Assembly: GCA_944548615.1 (NCBI GenBank)
Contig: OX155964.1
Coordinates: 17,154,653-17,218,652 of the forward strand
Direction: 5' to 3'
From: Micropterix aruncella
Lineage: Eukaryota; Arthropoda; Insecta; Lepidoptera; Micropterigidae
Length of the DNA: 64,000 bases
Position 1 is the stretch's first letter. Each line of letters starts with the position of its first letter. The position numbers and the translations under genes are program-made. Positions 44,526 through 56,111 of the stretch are shown piece after piece. The notes below the pieces were generated by a model. That model had not been told where the DNA came from and did no database searches. It was given only the letters and a program-made list of their open reading frames with translations.

Positions 44526-45448
44526 AATTGGAAAGAGCATTTCATTCAATCATCAATGTATTATCCATCGCTAGCTATGACGTTCTCCTATCTTTCTGGC
44601 AAGAGACAGATTCCCCGGTGAAAGAAGTCTTCGTCCTTGGAGGCTATCCATGAATCCAGCCATTTTTCAATGTCCTCGAAAGACTGGAAGCGCTGCTCGG
44701 AAAGGCCATGGGCCATCGACCGGAACAAATAGTAGTCGGATGGCGCAATATCTGGGGAGTACGGCGGGTGAGGTAGGATGTCCCAGCGACTCGTTTCCAG
44801 GAAGTTCTTGACCTGCATCGCGACGTGTGGTCGAGCATGGCCATGCTGGAAAATTACCTTGTCGTGCCTTTTAGCGTATTCCGGCCGTTTTATCTTCACA
44901 GCATCGTTCAAATTCTTGAGCTGAGCTCGATAGCGATCGCCCGTGATGGTTTTTCCCAGTTTTAGCAGCTCGTAATAGATGACACCCTTTTGGTTCCACC
45001 AAATGCAAAGCATTACCTTGGATCCGTGGATCTCTCTTCGGCGTAGCTGTTGAGGCCGATGGAAAAGATTCACCGTGCGAGCGACCGTGCGATGGGTACG
45101 AGCATTCACCGTGCGAGGGGTACGAGCGATATTTTTTGCGTTTGCCGTCGCAAGCCGTCGCCGGTGATTATTCGGTGGAGAAAGCCTTTTCTTTTTTGAC
45201 GGCTAAGGAGCAATTCACAAGTCATGAAAAGTCTTTCGATGTCTCTTGGCTTAAACTCGTGAGGAACCCATCCTTTTGAATGACTCCCATAGATTTTAAA
45301 CGTGTCGAAACGGTTGAGGGATAAACGTTAAGCACTTCACTTATCTTTTCCAGCGTCAGACTCGAATCTTCACGGAGTATGGACTCCAATTCGGCTTCTT
45401 CAAATTTTTGCTCCTGGCCTGGGCGCTCTTTGTCTTGCACGTCGAATT
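44526..45448 (-). mobile_element. dead irritans-type mariner (unit 2)
   Basis: As in unit 1, but the catalytic frame (44588-45109, 173 codons) continues through FQSFEDIEKWLDSWIASKDE to the C-terminus. The HGHARPH change persists. Confidence 0.8.
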
Positions 45449-45669
45449 CTCATGCATACGGTGGAGAGTCTCACTTTGATGCCGAGTTCTTCAAGGACAG
45501 ATTTGTTAGTGCGGCGTGCTGTCCATGGGATTCCTAGCATTTTACGCCAACACCACATCGCCAGTGCATCGATTTTGTTGCGTATCCGAGCCTTCAGGGT
45601 CCATGTCTCCGATGCATAGAGAAAGATCGAGAAAACCAGAGCTCGAGGTTTACAATATACTATTGTCAA
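45446..45669 (-). mobile_element. LINE C-terminal fragment (unit 2)
   Basis: Identical in frame and residues to the unit 1 fragment at 40800-41023. Confidence 0.75.
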
Positions 45670-45721
45670 TTCGCATTTTACGTTAATTTAAATGTTAAAA
45701 TAATACACTATAAAACAACTT

Positions 45722-46016
45722 GGGCTGTCGACTACAGCGGGCGAGCCCGTCACCTCAGGAAGTTTTAACGATTAGTCGTTCTATCTCCCTGGAGTGAGCG
45801 CAGAAGACTTGAGGACAAAACAGTTCACCGTCTAGCTACGCCACAAGCCCGTAAGAGGCCAACGCCTTAACCGCGAGATAGCCAGGAATGTTACCCGGCG
45901 GGCCGACACTCACGCCCTTACTTCCAATTGTGACCAGATTACTCCGGTCTCTCGATTGGTTACGAGTTCGAGGTCGCTTGCGCGGTCCTCTCCCTTACGA
46001 AGCGATGAAACGGTGT
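45722..46016. mobile_element. foldback left arm, truncated (unit 2)
   Basis: Same arm and same truncation point as in unit 1. Confidence 0.8.
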
Positions 46017-46431
46017 AACACAATAAACAATAAAACAAACAAACAACACAATAAAACAAATAAAATTCATATTTATTGTTATAATAATAAAATAAATAAA
46101 TGCCATATTTTACATATAACATAATTCAACACAAGAAGAGGTGGCCAATAAGCTAACCTACCAGTTATGTTATGTTATTTGAGTGTAATTAATCCATGTC
46201 TCTAATTATATATATTATTTGAGTGTAAAAGTGTGGGGCTCTTTTTCTAGCATGTGTTAGGCAATATATAAAATTTCAACCTCGTAGGATAAGAGGAAGT
46301 GGAAGAGGAAGTTCTAATTCAGCTTGCAAGATTTGACCTAAACAAACTAACAAATATTGCAAGGTAAATAAAAGCGTGTAAAAAGTGTGTTAAAAAGGAA
46401 TAGATGAAGATTATTAATTCTTACATTAGGG

Positions 46432-46698
46432 CAGCGGTTCCCAAAGTGGTTCCCAAGCGGGTCGCGAACACAACGTATGAGCGTAGGGCAGATAGACGTA
46501 GAGATAGATTGACAAGTCTAAGTGTATTTAGGATACCTACAGACAATATAATAAAATAAAATAAAGATAGCACTTGAAAAGAATAGAATATAAAACTTGC
46601 AACGAGCGGGAAGATGAAATAGCCGCGCGAAGAGTGTGCAGCGCCGCGTCTCTAGCCTCGTCTCGCTCGCCTTTGGCGGGCGCGCGGCCGGGCGGCAC
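46432..46698. mobile_element. hAT element, left part only (unit 2)
   Basis: Same sequence and same cut point as in unit 1, followed by unit 3. Confidence 0.8.
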
Positions 46699-48345
46699 AG
46701 TACCAAGACAGTAATTGGAACTTCCATACAAAAAATATAAGAAAAAAATGTTAGACATTACGTAATTTCCAGAAATGTTATGGCCAAACATTCTTTTTTT
46801 TCTATATATTAAAGATAGTTTTGAGTGATATAAAAAATGACACAGATTATTGTTATCTAATTTTTACTTTATAAAAAACTATTCATTTGATAATTTATTA
46901 TATTATAATTGAAAAGCCAAATCGACTACATTAGACGACGCGCGAAGCCGAAATCGTCATTCGTAATTGGCCACTGCCAACGGTGGGACGTATTCCCTTG
47001 TCGCCGCGGTATACCTATAATATACATCTTTATGTATATATCGAAAGCGCGCGGGCGCGTGGCATTGCAAAAATATCTAAATTTTTAGTCGCGTAAACTC
47101 GGAAGGGACCGTTCATTTCTTTTTCCGCTCTGACGTAATGGTCTTTCTCGTTCACATGAACTGATTTCCGATTTTTATTCAAGAGAAACGCAATCTAGCT
47201 TAATGATGGCCATTATTATCACGGGGAAAGTTATAACTTATAAAAACCGATTTATTTCTCACACTTGATTATTTTTTGAAATGTTAGACACAATTCACAC
47301 TACACACACACTTCGACGTTTTTTAGTCATTTAAATAAACAACTGATATATTATAGACTGCATTACCGCCAGACTGTGCTGATGGTATTACAACTGTAAA
47401 CGATACCACATAGCCTGTATACGGTAGGATTTCAACTCGATATCGTCAGAGGCGAAATTTATGTAAAATTATTCTGAGGATTTGCCATTACCGACACACT
47501 TCAATTCTGTAAACCGCATGCGTATAAAGTTTAGAATATTTATCCATTCCGACAGTTTGGAACAAAGGTATTTAGAGGAAAACCTGCAATTTGGGCTCGC
47601 GCGTGAGAAGGTTTTTAGCGACCGCGCCTGGCCGAATCGTCGCGCAGTCAACTATTTCTTTTAACAAGCCTACATCTTCAACCTATTACATCCTGTAATT
47701 ATTTCTCTTCTATACGTATTGCGCTTTCACTTACCTCATTGAATCCTAACCCAAAAAAAAGTATAGGCTCCACTGAACGTCGGTCAATATTGGAAGCAAA
47801 AACATTATCTTTCGATCATATTTAGCCGCCGATAAAAAGATAAAAATAGTTTTAGCGATAATAGTAGGCAGCACTTTGTCAAATTAAGCGAAATTAAAAG
47901 TAGTGGTACCATTTATTCGATTAATATTTTAAAAGTTAATTATATTTTTTACGACATGCGATATACTATTTTCCTATCGTTTATTTTTTATCGTATGATA
48001 TAATAGAGCGATAAGAGATGTATGCCAGCGGTAGGGTATAATACAACTCGCTATCGAAATTACAATACAATGATTTTACCTACAGAGGTGGAAATCATTT
48101 TGAATATACGAGTAATTTACAGGACTGTTATCTATCGTTTGTTTTTAATAATTATAATAATTGGAACCCATATTTTAGTTTATTACTTAATTACGCCTAT
48201 TATTATTTTGATAATAAGATTATTCGTGTGATTATTCCTTATTATTTAGTACTTATTATTTAAATACCTTTATTTAGTGTTATTTCTTGATTATTTTTCC
48301 TTCAATTCATCATGACTTCTTATTTATGTTATCCGATTTTAATAC

Positions 48346-48644
48346 TGGGCCCGGTTGCGTTTCTTCATGAACTTGAATTGAAAGTTAGTTCAACCGATCG
48401 AGACAGAGCGAAACGTTAGAGCGGAATATGAAATGAACGATTGTCGTTGTCCTGCACCAAAACTACCTGTCGAACTTATATACGTCCGAATAAATTTGAA
48501 CACATTTCACATTTGTCTGTGGGTGGGTAGTTTTAATACTGTGACAACCGCTCATTACACATTTCGTTCTAACGTATTGCCCTGTCTCGTTCACATGAAC
48601 TATAATATCCGATTTCAGTTCACGAAGAAACGCAATCGAGCCCA
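48346..48644. mobile_element. 299-bp MITE (unit 3)
   Basis: Same element as at 39008-39306, carried by the tandem duplication. Confidence 0.75.
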
Positions 48645-49171
48645 CGTTCACTGATTTATTAAAGCTTTAAAATCCTTTTACAATTACTTCATTCATAGAT
48701 TTATATCTTCTAATTTTCAGTAGGTTAGTAAAAAATGTTAAATTGTAATTTTTCGAAAGGAAGCGGAATTAAACTAGAAGTGAAAAATTTAATATTTAAC
48801 CTAATTTAATTCCGACATTTAAAAAAAAAAGTTATTTATCTTATAATATATAATGGTGTGTATAGAATTAATTTATTCAATTGAACATCCTTTGCGGCAG
48901 CCTACTTATGCTTGACGTAAAGAATCCTTCAATATTTTATAGAAATAATATTAAACAATTTATGCGTTCAAACACAGGTAAATTATTGTTCAAATAACGA
49001 TATTTACAATTATTGTTCAAATACCGGTATTAACAATTATTGTTCAAATACCGGTATTAAATACCGGTATTGTTCAAATACCGCCATTGTTCAAATACAG
49101 GTAAATTATTTTCAAGTATTTGAATTGAAAACTTCGATTTTTTTGTGATATTGAACATTTATTTCGAAGCA

Positions 49172-50094
49172 AATTGGAAAGAGCATTTCATTCAATCATC
49201 AATGTATTATCCATCGCTAGCTATGACGTTCTCCTATCTTTCTGGCAAGAGACAGATTCCCCGGTGAAAGAAGTCTTCGTCCTTGGAGGCTATCCATGAA
49301 TCCAGCCATTTTTCAATGTCCTCGAAAGACTGGAAGCGCTGCTCGGAAAGGCCATGGGCCATCGACCGGAACAAATAGTAGTCGGATGGCGCAATATCTG
49401 GGGAGTACGGCGGGTGAGGTAGGATGTCCCAGCGACTCGTTTCCAGGAAGTTCTTGACCTGCATCGCGACGTGTGGTCGAGCATGGCCATGCTGGAAAAT
49501 TACCTTGTCGTGCCTTTTAGCGTATTCCGGCCGTTTTATCTTCACAGCATCGTTCAAATTCTTGAGCTGAGCTCGATAGCGATCGCCCGTGATGGTTTTT
49601 CCCAGTTTTAGCAGCTCGTAATAGATGACACCCTTTTGGTTCCACCAAATGCAAAGCATTACCTTGGATCCGTGGATCTCTCTTCGGCGTAGCTGTTGAG
49701 GCCGATGGAAAAGATTCACCGTGCGAGCGACCGTGCGATGGGTACGAGCATTCACCGTGCGAGGGGTACGAGCGATATTTTTTGCGTTTGCCGTCGCAAG
49801 CCGTCGCCGGTGATTATTCGGTGGAGAAAGCCTTTTCTTTTTTGACGGCTAAGGAGCAATTCACAAGTCATGAAAAGTCTTTCGATGTCTCTTGGCTTCA
49901 ACTCGTGAGGAACCCATCCTTTTGAATGACTCCCATAGATTTTAAACGTGTCGAAACGGTTGAGGGATAAACGTTAAGCACTTCACTTATCTTTTCCAGC
50001 GTCAGACTCGAATCTTCACGGAGTATGGACTCCAATTCGGCTTCTTCAAATTTTTGCTCCTGGCCTGGGCGCTCTTTGTCTTGCACGTCGAATT
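49172..50094 (-). mobile_element. dead irritans-type mariner (unit 3)
   Basis: Catalytic frame 49234-49755, 173 codons, same as unit 2, with the same lost Asp; HTH part at 49898-50086. Confidence 0.8.
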
Positions 50095-50315
50095 CTCATG
50101 CATACGGTGGAGAGTCTCACTTTGATGCCGAGTTCTTCAAGGACAGATTTGTTAGTGCGGCGTGCTGTCCATGGGATTCCTAGCATTTTACGCCAACACC
50201 ACATCGCCAGTGCATCGATTTTGTTGCGTATCCGAGCCTTCAGGGTCCATGTCTCCGATGCATAGAGAAAGATCGAGAAAACCAGAGCTCGAGGTTTACA
50301 ATATACTATTGTCAA
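50092..50315 (-). mobile_element. LINE C-terminal fragment (unit 3)
   Basis: Identical in frame and residues to the unit 1 fragment at 40800-41023. Confidence 0.75.
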
Positions 50316-50367
50316 TTCGCATCTTACGTTAATTTAAATGTTAAAATAATACACTACAAAACAACTT

Positions 50368-50662
50368 GGGCTGTCGACTACAGCGGGCGAGCCCGTCACC
50401 TCAGGAAGTTTTAACGATTAGTCGTTCTATCTCCCTGGAGTGAGCGCAGAAGACTTGAGGACAAAACAGTTCACCGTCTAGCTACGCCACAAGCCCGTAA
50501 GAGGCCAACGCCTTAACCGCGAGATAGCCAGGAATGTTACCCGGCGGGCCGACACTCACGCCCTTACTTCCAATTGTGACCAGATTACTCCGGTCTCTCG
50601 ATTGGTTACGAGTTCGAGGTCGCTTGCGCGGTCCTCTCCCTTACGAAGCGATGAAACGGTGT
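50368..50662. mobile_element. foldback left arm, truncated (unit 3)
   Basis: Same arm and same truncation point as in unit 1. Confidence 0.8.
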
Positions 50663-51077
50663 AACACAATAAACAATAAAACAAACAAACAACACAATAA
50701 AACAAATAAAATTTATATTTATTGTTATAATAATAAAATAAATAAATGCCATATTTTACATATAACATAATTCAACACAAGAAGAGGTGGCCAATAAGCT
50801 AACCTACCAGTTATGTTATGTTATGTGAGTGTAATTAATCCATGTCTGTAATTATATATATTATTTGAGTGTAAAAGTGTGGGGCTCTTTTTCTAGCATT
50901 TGTTAGGCAATATATAAAATTTCAACCTCATAGGATAAGAGGAAGTGGAAGAGGAAGTTCTAATTCAGCTTGCAAGATTTGACCTCAACAAACTAACAAA
51001 CATTGCAAGGTAAATAAAAGCGTGTAAAAAGTGTGTTGAAAAGGAATAGATGAAGATTATTAATTCTTACGTTAGGG

Positions 51078-51750
51078 CAGCGGTTCCCAAAGTGTGGGTC
51101 GCGAGCCGATTCCAGGTGGGTCGCGAACACAAAGTATGACCGTAGGGCAGATAGACGTAGAGATAGATTGACAAGTCTAAGTGTATTTAGGATACCTATA
51201 GACAATATAATAAAATAAAATAAAGATAGCACTTGAAAAGAATAGAATATAAAACTTGCAACGAGCGGGAAGATGAAATAGCCGCGCGAAGAGTGTGCAG
51301 CGCCGCGTCTCTAGCCTCGTCTCGCTCGCCTTTGGCGGCCGCGCGGCCGGGCGGCACAACGTCGTATTTTGTGTGAAGTAGGTTTTTCTGCTATGACAAG
51401 TATAAAGACAAAGTACAGGAACAAGCTATATTTGTCAAATTCTCTGGGCTTAAAAATATCTCGCATAAAGTTGACGTAGAAGCTGTAATTTGGAAAAATA
51501 GAAATCAAGCTCATCCGTCACACTGAATTATTTCGTAAGTAGGTAGGTATATAAACCTAGTTCTTAGTTTCTATTTTTTGTATTGTCGCACATTAGAATT
51601 TACTACAAAATAAAGACTTACTTATGATACTGACAAATGAATTGTTTATTTTTTACATCAAACCACACACTAACTTTTCTGAAAAAGTACTCGCAAAATA
51701 TTGTGATTTTAAAAAGTGGGTCGCGGGGTCAATAAGTTTGGGAACCCCTG
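51078..51750. mobile_element. non-autonomous hAT element, complete (673 bp)
   Basis: The terminal inverted repeats CAGCGGTTCCCAAA and TTTGGGAACCCCTG differ at one position. They are flanked by 8-bp near-duplicates, CGTTAGGG on the left and CATTAAGG on the right; units 1 and 2 keep CATTAGGG, a 7 of 8 match. Eight-base target duplications and these ends are hAT hallmarks. No transposase frame is present. Confidence 0.85.
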
Positions 51751-51758
51751 CATTAAGG

Positions 51759-52400
51759 TTTTGCATTAATATGTATAAATTCTTTTAAAAACTTAAAAAT
51801 GTAGTCTTCTTTTTATGGAATGAAATTTGATGTGTGTGCTAGGACATAAATTATTTTATATTGATGCATTACTTACCATTATGACTATGAGGAATTCTCA
51901 GGTATTATCCAATCCTTACTTTTGTAATCACGACGGAAAGCACATTTCCCGCTTTCCCAATTTTTTATCATCTATTTCAATGCAACTTTGCCATAGTGAA
52001 AGAGTATTAGTAAGCGTCTAGCGCCCCCCCCCCCCCCCTCCTATGTGCCGCGTATTTGGTAAATATCTCTTTATTCAGAGATCAGAAAATCTGGGATTGG
52101 GTGTATATTTTTCCCGACTTCAAAAAAAGAAGTAAGGTTATCAGTTGTATGTTTTTTTTTAATGTTTGTTATTTTAGAACTCTGCTATTTATTAACCGAT
52201 TTGGAAAAATCATTTTTGAATTGAAAGGATATACTTACAGATTGGTCCCATTTTTATCAAAATCCTGTTCTGAGGATGGGATCCATGAAGAATTGAGGGA
52301 AATCCTCAAATATTATCATATAATGAAGTTGAAAATTTACACGTTGGTTCAATTCCGATGACAATGCATTTTTTTAATGATAAGCATGACCTGATTCTAC
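51759..52400. repeat. spacer with a CCGACTTCAAAAAA-type repeat
   Basis: It contains a 16-C run at 52023-52038. From about 52112, CCCGACTTCAAAAAAAGAAG and a downstream ACCGATTTGG resemble a repeat that is widespread in Lepidoptera and some other insects. No gene was seen. Confidence 0.45.
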
Positions 52401-52409
52401 AACTTGGGT

Positions 52410-53540
52410 TGTCGACTACAGCGGGCGAGCCCGTCACCTCAGGAAGTTTTAACGATTAGTCGTTCTGTCTCCCTGGAAGTGAACGTATTATAGAAGACTT
52501 GGGGACGAAACAGTCCACCGTCTAGCTGCGCCACAAGCCCGTAAGAGGCCAACGCCTTAAGCGCGAGATAGCCAGGAATGGTACCTGGCGGGCCGACACA
52601 CGCCCTTACTTTCAATTGTGACCAAATTATTCCGGTCTCTCGATTGGTTACGAGTTCGACGTCGCTTGCGCGGTCCTCTCCCTTACGAAGCGGCGAAACG
52701 ATGTTTACCGAATCTATCGCGGACCACAGCGTCCTTTGCCCGGCTCTTCACCCAGGATCGGATGGCCGATGGTCATTTCAAGAGCAGTCGCCGTAAGGTC
52801 CTCAACCACCCCCGCTCTATAGGAAACAGTACTGCTTCCAGACTCCCCCGACTGTTAGTCAGAGTTGCTAACGGGCCCATGATGGGGGCTAACGGGCCCA
52901 TGATGAGTTGGCCACGATGACCCATGTGTACAGGGTCGGTCACACTCACGGGTCAACACCCATCCGACGGCCTCCTCGCATGGGGTGCGAGGCCTGGGTA
53001 GGACACTGGGTCAACCAGTCTCCCCTGGGAATCAAACCTCTGGCGCCCCTGGACGGTCTGCGCACCGTGCGGGGTTTGCTCCAATCGGTTGTGCTTTCCG
53101 ACTAACAGTCGGGGGAGTCTGGGAACTGTATTGTTTCCTATAGAGCGGGGGTGGTTGCGTACCTTATGGCGACTGCTCTGGAATTGACCATTGGCCATCC
53201 GATCCCGGGTAAGAGGCGGGCAAAGGACGCCTTGGTCCGCGAAGATTCGGTGCACTCCGTTTCACCGCTTCATAAGGGAGAGGACCGCGCAAGCGACCTC
53301 GAACTCGGAACCAATCGAGAGACCGGAGAAATCTGGTCACAATTGGAAGTGAGGGCGCGAGTTCTCGAGCCCGCCGGGTTTACTCCTGGCTTACTCGCGG
53401 TAAGGCGTTGGACTCTCACGGGTTGTGACGTAGCTGGACGTAGAATGTACTGTCCAAAGTCTCTACGTTCACTGCAGGGCGATAGAACGACTAATCGTTA
53501 AAACGTCCTGTGGTGACGGGCTCGCCCGTTGTAGTTGACA
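52410..53540. mobile_element. foldback element, both arms present
   Basis: Left arm 52410-52865 and right arm 53095-53540 are inverted copies, about 450 bp each with scattered changes, around a 230-bp loop. Ends: TTGTCGACTACAGCGGGCGA and its complement. The loop duplicates GCTAACGGGCCCATGATG. No transposase frame is present; an open frame running along the arms (SIADHSVLCPP, RPRSIGN-like) is discussed as a finding. The same family occurs at 18.1, 24.95, 25.64, 41.08, 45.72 and 50.37 kb. Confidence 0.8.
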
Positions 53541-53549
53541 CCGCAAGAT

Positions 53550-53720
53550 GTTAGTCAGAGTGCACAGTCGATTGGCTTACGCCGCACGGTGCGCAGACCG
53601 TCCAGGAGCGCCAGAAGTTTGATTCCTAGGGGAAACTGGCCAGTGTTGACCCGTGAGTATGACCGACCCTGAACAGAATGGGTCTTCGTGGCCAACTCAG
53701 CAAGGGCCCATCAACTCCCT
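53550..53720. repeat. inverted foldback-loop fragment
   Basis: AGTGCACAGTCGATTGGCTT through GGCCAACTCAGCAAGGGCCC is the reverse complement of the loop region at about 24955-25165, with mismatches. It directly follows the complete foldback element. Confidence 0.7.
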
Positions 53721-53965
53721 GATTCTACACCCAGGGTTGGCTCCCGACGAGGGGACTCCTCAAAGGTGAACAGAACAGACACGCAATTTCGTATATGCAT
53801 TCAATTACGACAGGCCGTTTTAAGTTTCACCAAGACAGGACTTCGCCACCCAGGGTTGGCTTCCAACGAGGGCACTCCTCAACGGTCAACAGCACAGACA
53901 CGAAATTTTGTATATGCATTCAATTATGACAGCTCGTTCTAAGTTTTACCATGACACTTATAAAA
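53721..53965 (+). repeat. dimer of the roughly 120-bp repeat
   Basis: Two direct units with CACCCAGGGTTGGCTTCC, ACTCCTCAACGGTCAACAG and TATATGCATTCAATTA. It is the inverse orientation of the dimer at 24.18 kb. Confidence 0.75.
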
Positions 53966-54231
53966 AAAGGGATCGTTTTTTAAAAATTAAAATTTTGTAT
54001 TATCAATTATATGCCAGTGCGGTGCGGTGCTTGAAAATATACCCGAAATTAGCTCTACGCTCGGGTATACATTTAACAATAGATGAGCCAAATTCAGCAT
54101 TTGAGAATTTATTAATTATTTATTTATTCGTAACATATAATTATTTAATTACTAACTATTGATTAAAACTAGTAGTGCAGTAGGAATAAGTAGAATGCTT
54201 AACTAACCAGTAAAAAAGGTATAGACCAGTT

Positions 54232-54495
54232 TTTTTTGTTTTTTTTTTAAATTGGAAAATTTGAAGATTGGCTTTTAAATAAAACTTTGACATATGTTTG
54301 AGTGCGCTGCGCTATCTGCTGATAGGTAAAATATCGCTAATAAACAATATTACCGTGCTCAGTGCCTATTTTCAAAAAATTAAAATTTTCAAAATTTTTT
54401 TCAAAATTTTGCAAAAAAATATTTATAAAAACTTGCGTACCTGCTTGTACTGATTCACCCCCTTCATGGATGTCGGTTAATTAAAACTCACCCTG
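54232..54495. mobile_element. MITE copy lacking its left end
   Basis: Homologous to the right two thirds of the MITE at 63317 (GGTAAAATATCGCTAATAAA, GTTAATTAAAACTC) and ending ACCCTG|TA. The Tc1 element begins 38 bp further on. Confidence 0.65.
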
Positions 54496-54533
54496 TAGGT
54501 AGAGCGACGATGTTCTCCCATTATATCTATGTA

Positions 54534-55889
54534 CACCCTTGTGCAAATTAATCTGAACACTGGCAATTTTAGTCAAATAATGGTTTTATTCATGAAAATC
54601 ATACAAAACTTTAAACTTAGCTTATAAATTAGTATTTTATGTGGCCTCCTTTAGCTTTAAGTAGCAACTGTATACGCTTCGGCATTGATTCCACCAAGTT
54701 TTTACAGTTTTCACGAATTTTCGGATCTCTGTACCACACCTCAATTACAGCATTTACGAGCTTTTCTTTTGTAGTGCAGTCCATTTTTCTTAGCCGTGCT
54801 TTACAGATTGACCACAAGTTTTCGATTGGGTTTAAATCTGGAGAGTTTCCAGGCCAATCCAAACACATAATGCTGTTATCGGTAAAGAATTTCTTTACCA
54901 ACTTGGAAGCATGGCAAGGAGCCAAGTCTTGTTGAAATATTTTAGTCTCTGTTGGAATTTTTTTTAGCTCATGTATCATTCTGTCCGTCAAAACTTCTAT
55001 GTATTTTGCACTATTCATCATTCCTGTTACCGGAACTAATGCACCAGTGCCATAGAATGAAAAGCAACCCCAAAACATTTTCTTAACGGGATGTTTCACC
55101 GATTGTTGGATATGGGCTGGAGAAAGTGGTTCTCCGTCTGCCCTGCGAACGAATTGGTAACGCATACCCTGGACAAAAAAGTGACTCTCGTCAGAAAATA
55201 AAACGTTTTTCCAATCCTCAGAAGTCCAGAGCTTATATTTTTGTGCCCATGTCATCCTTTTTTTCTTCATGGTTTTTGTAAGAAGCTGTTTTTTTAAGGG
55301 TCTCCTAGCTTTTCGCCCACTTTCCAAGAGTCTTCGACGTACCGTAGATGCGTGCACGATCGTCCCAGAAGCTGCAAGCTCCTTTTGTAAGTCGTCACTA
55401 GTCTTGTGTGGGTTAATTTTACTGTTGCGAATCAAAATGGTGTCATCTTTCATTGTAGTTTTCCTTTTGCGGCCACATTTTCCGATTCGTTGTGGCAAAA
55501 TTGAACCAGATTCCCTGTGATTCCGTATGATGGCGTTAGTTGATCCCAGTGATATGCCACATTCCTCAGATATTCGTCTTTGACTTAGCGATGTGTGCGC
55601 ATCTAGAGCAATCACCTTGCTACGGATTTCCAACGAGATATCCATCGTCTTCGTAGGGATGAATTACATCCGAATATCTTCAAAAATCTTCAAAAAGTCC
55701 CCGACATACACAATGTGAGGAAAAAACACTAAAATCCACGCACAACAACAATATGACAAGCTCTTAGGGTCACATTAGAGGTTAGAATGACATTTCACAG
55801 TACAGAACAGTGTTGCCACATCAAAAAAACAGATTTTACTTGCCAGTATGAAATATTTTGAAGTGTTCAGATTAATTTGCACAAGGGTG
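54534..55889 (-). mobile_element. complete Tc1-family transposon, 1356 bp
   Basis: The ends are exact inverted repeats of 28 bp (CACCCTTGTGCAAATTAATC and onward), each flanked by TA (54532-54533 and 55890-55891). It contains one uninterrupted transposase gene on the minus strand. The length and structure match autonomous Tc1 elements. Confidence 0.95.
54629..55645 (-). CDS. Tc1 transposase, apparently intact
   Basis: 338 residues from an ATG, without stop or frameshift. Residues 1-55 form the first helix-turn-helix (SLSQRRISEECGISLGSTNA), followed by an RKRKT basic GRPR-like linker and a second HTH to about 110. The catalytic triad is DD34E: Asp152 in FSDES, Asp240 in FQQDLAPCH and Glu275 in SPDLNPIEN. 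It catalyses cut-and-paste transposition into TA. All key residues and both element ends are present, so it may be active or only recently silent. The start codon lies about 240 bp inside the right inverted repeat. Confidence 0.93.
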   Translation of the reverse strand: MDISLEIRSKVIALDAHTSLSQRRISEECGISLGSTNAIIRNHRESGSILPQRIGKCGRKRKTTMKDDTILIRNSKINPHKTSDDLQKELAASGTIVHASTVRRRLLESGRKARRPLKKQLLTKTMKKKRMTWAQKYKLWTSEDWKNVLFSDESHFFVQGMRYQFVRRADGEPLSPAHIQQSVKHPVKKMFWGCFSFYGTGALVPVTGMMNSAKYIEVLTDRMIHELKKIPTETKIFQQDLAPCHASKLVKKFFTDNSIMCLDWPGNSPDLNPIENLWSICKARLRKMDCTTKEKLVNAVIEVWYRDPKIRENCKNLVESMPKRIQLLLKAKGGHIKY

Positions 55890-56111
55890 TATGTACTTGG
55901 TTTATCCAAAAAATATGCATTTTTGTTTGCAATTTGCAGATTCTGTTTTATTTCGTTTCATTTATCTGCATTACTATACTACACCCGATTGCGGCGCTTC
56001 GATAAGGTTTAACCCCTGGGAGGCCAAAAATCCTAGTCGGTGGTTGACAGATCCACGCGTAGCCATTTTGGCCGGCCTCCATATATATAGCCGCCATTCA
56101 GCCGGCCTCCA

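Larger units (their letters stand above)
42053..46698. repeat. tandem unit 2 of 3 (4.65 kb)
   Basis: It starts directly after the hAT fragment of unit 1 at GGCACA|GTACCAAG. Its 5' half is almost identical to unit 3 and its 3' half almost identical to unit 1. It has the same element content as unit 1. Confidence 0.95.
46699..51357. repeat. tandem unit 3 of 3 (4.66 kb)
   Basis: It starts after the unit 2 hAT fragment. Its last 600 bp differ from units 1 and 2 (for example a 13-bp longer hAT 5' end), and here alone the hAT continues past the breakpoint to its own right end at 51750. Confidence 0.95.
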
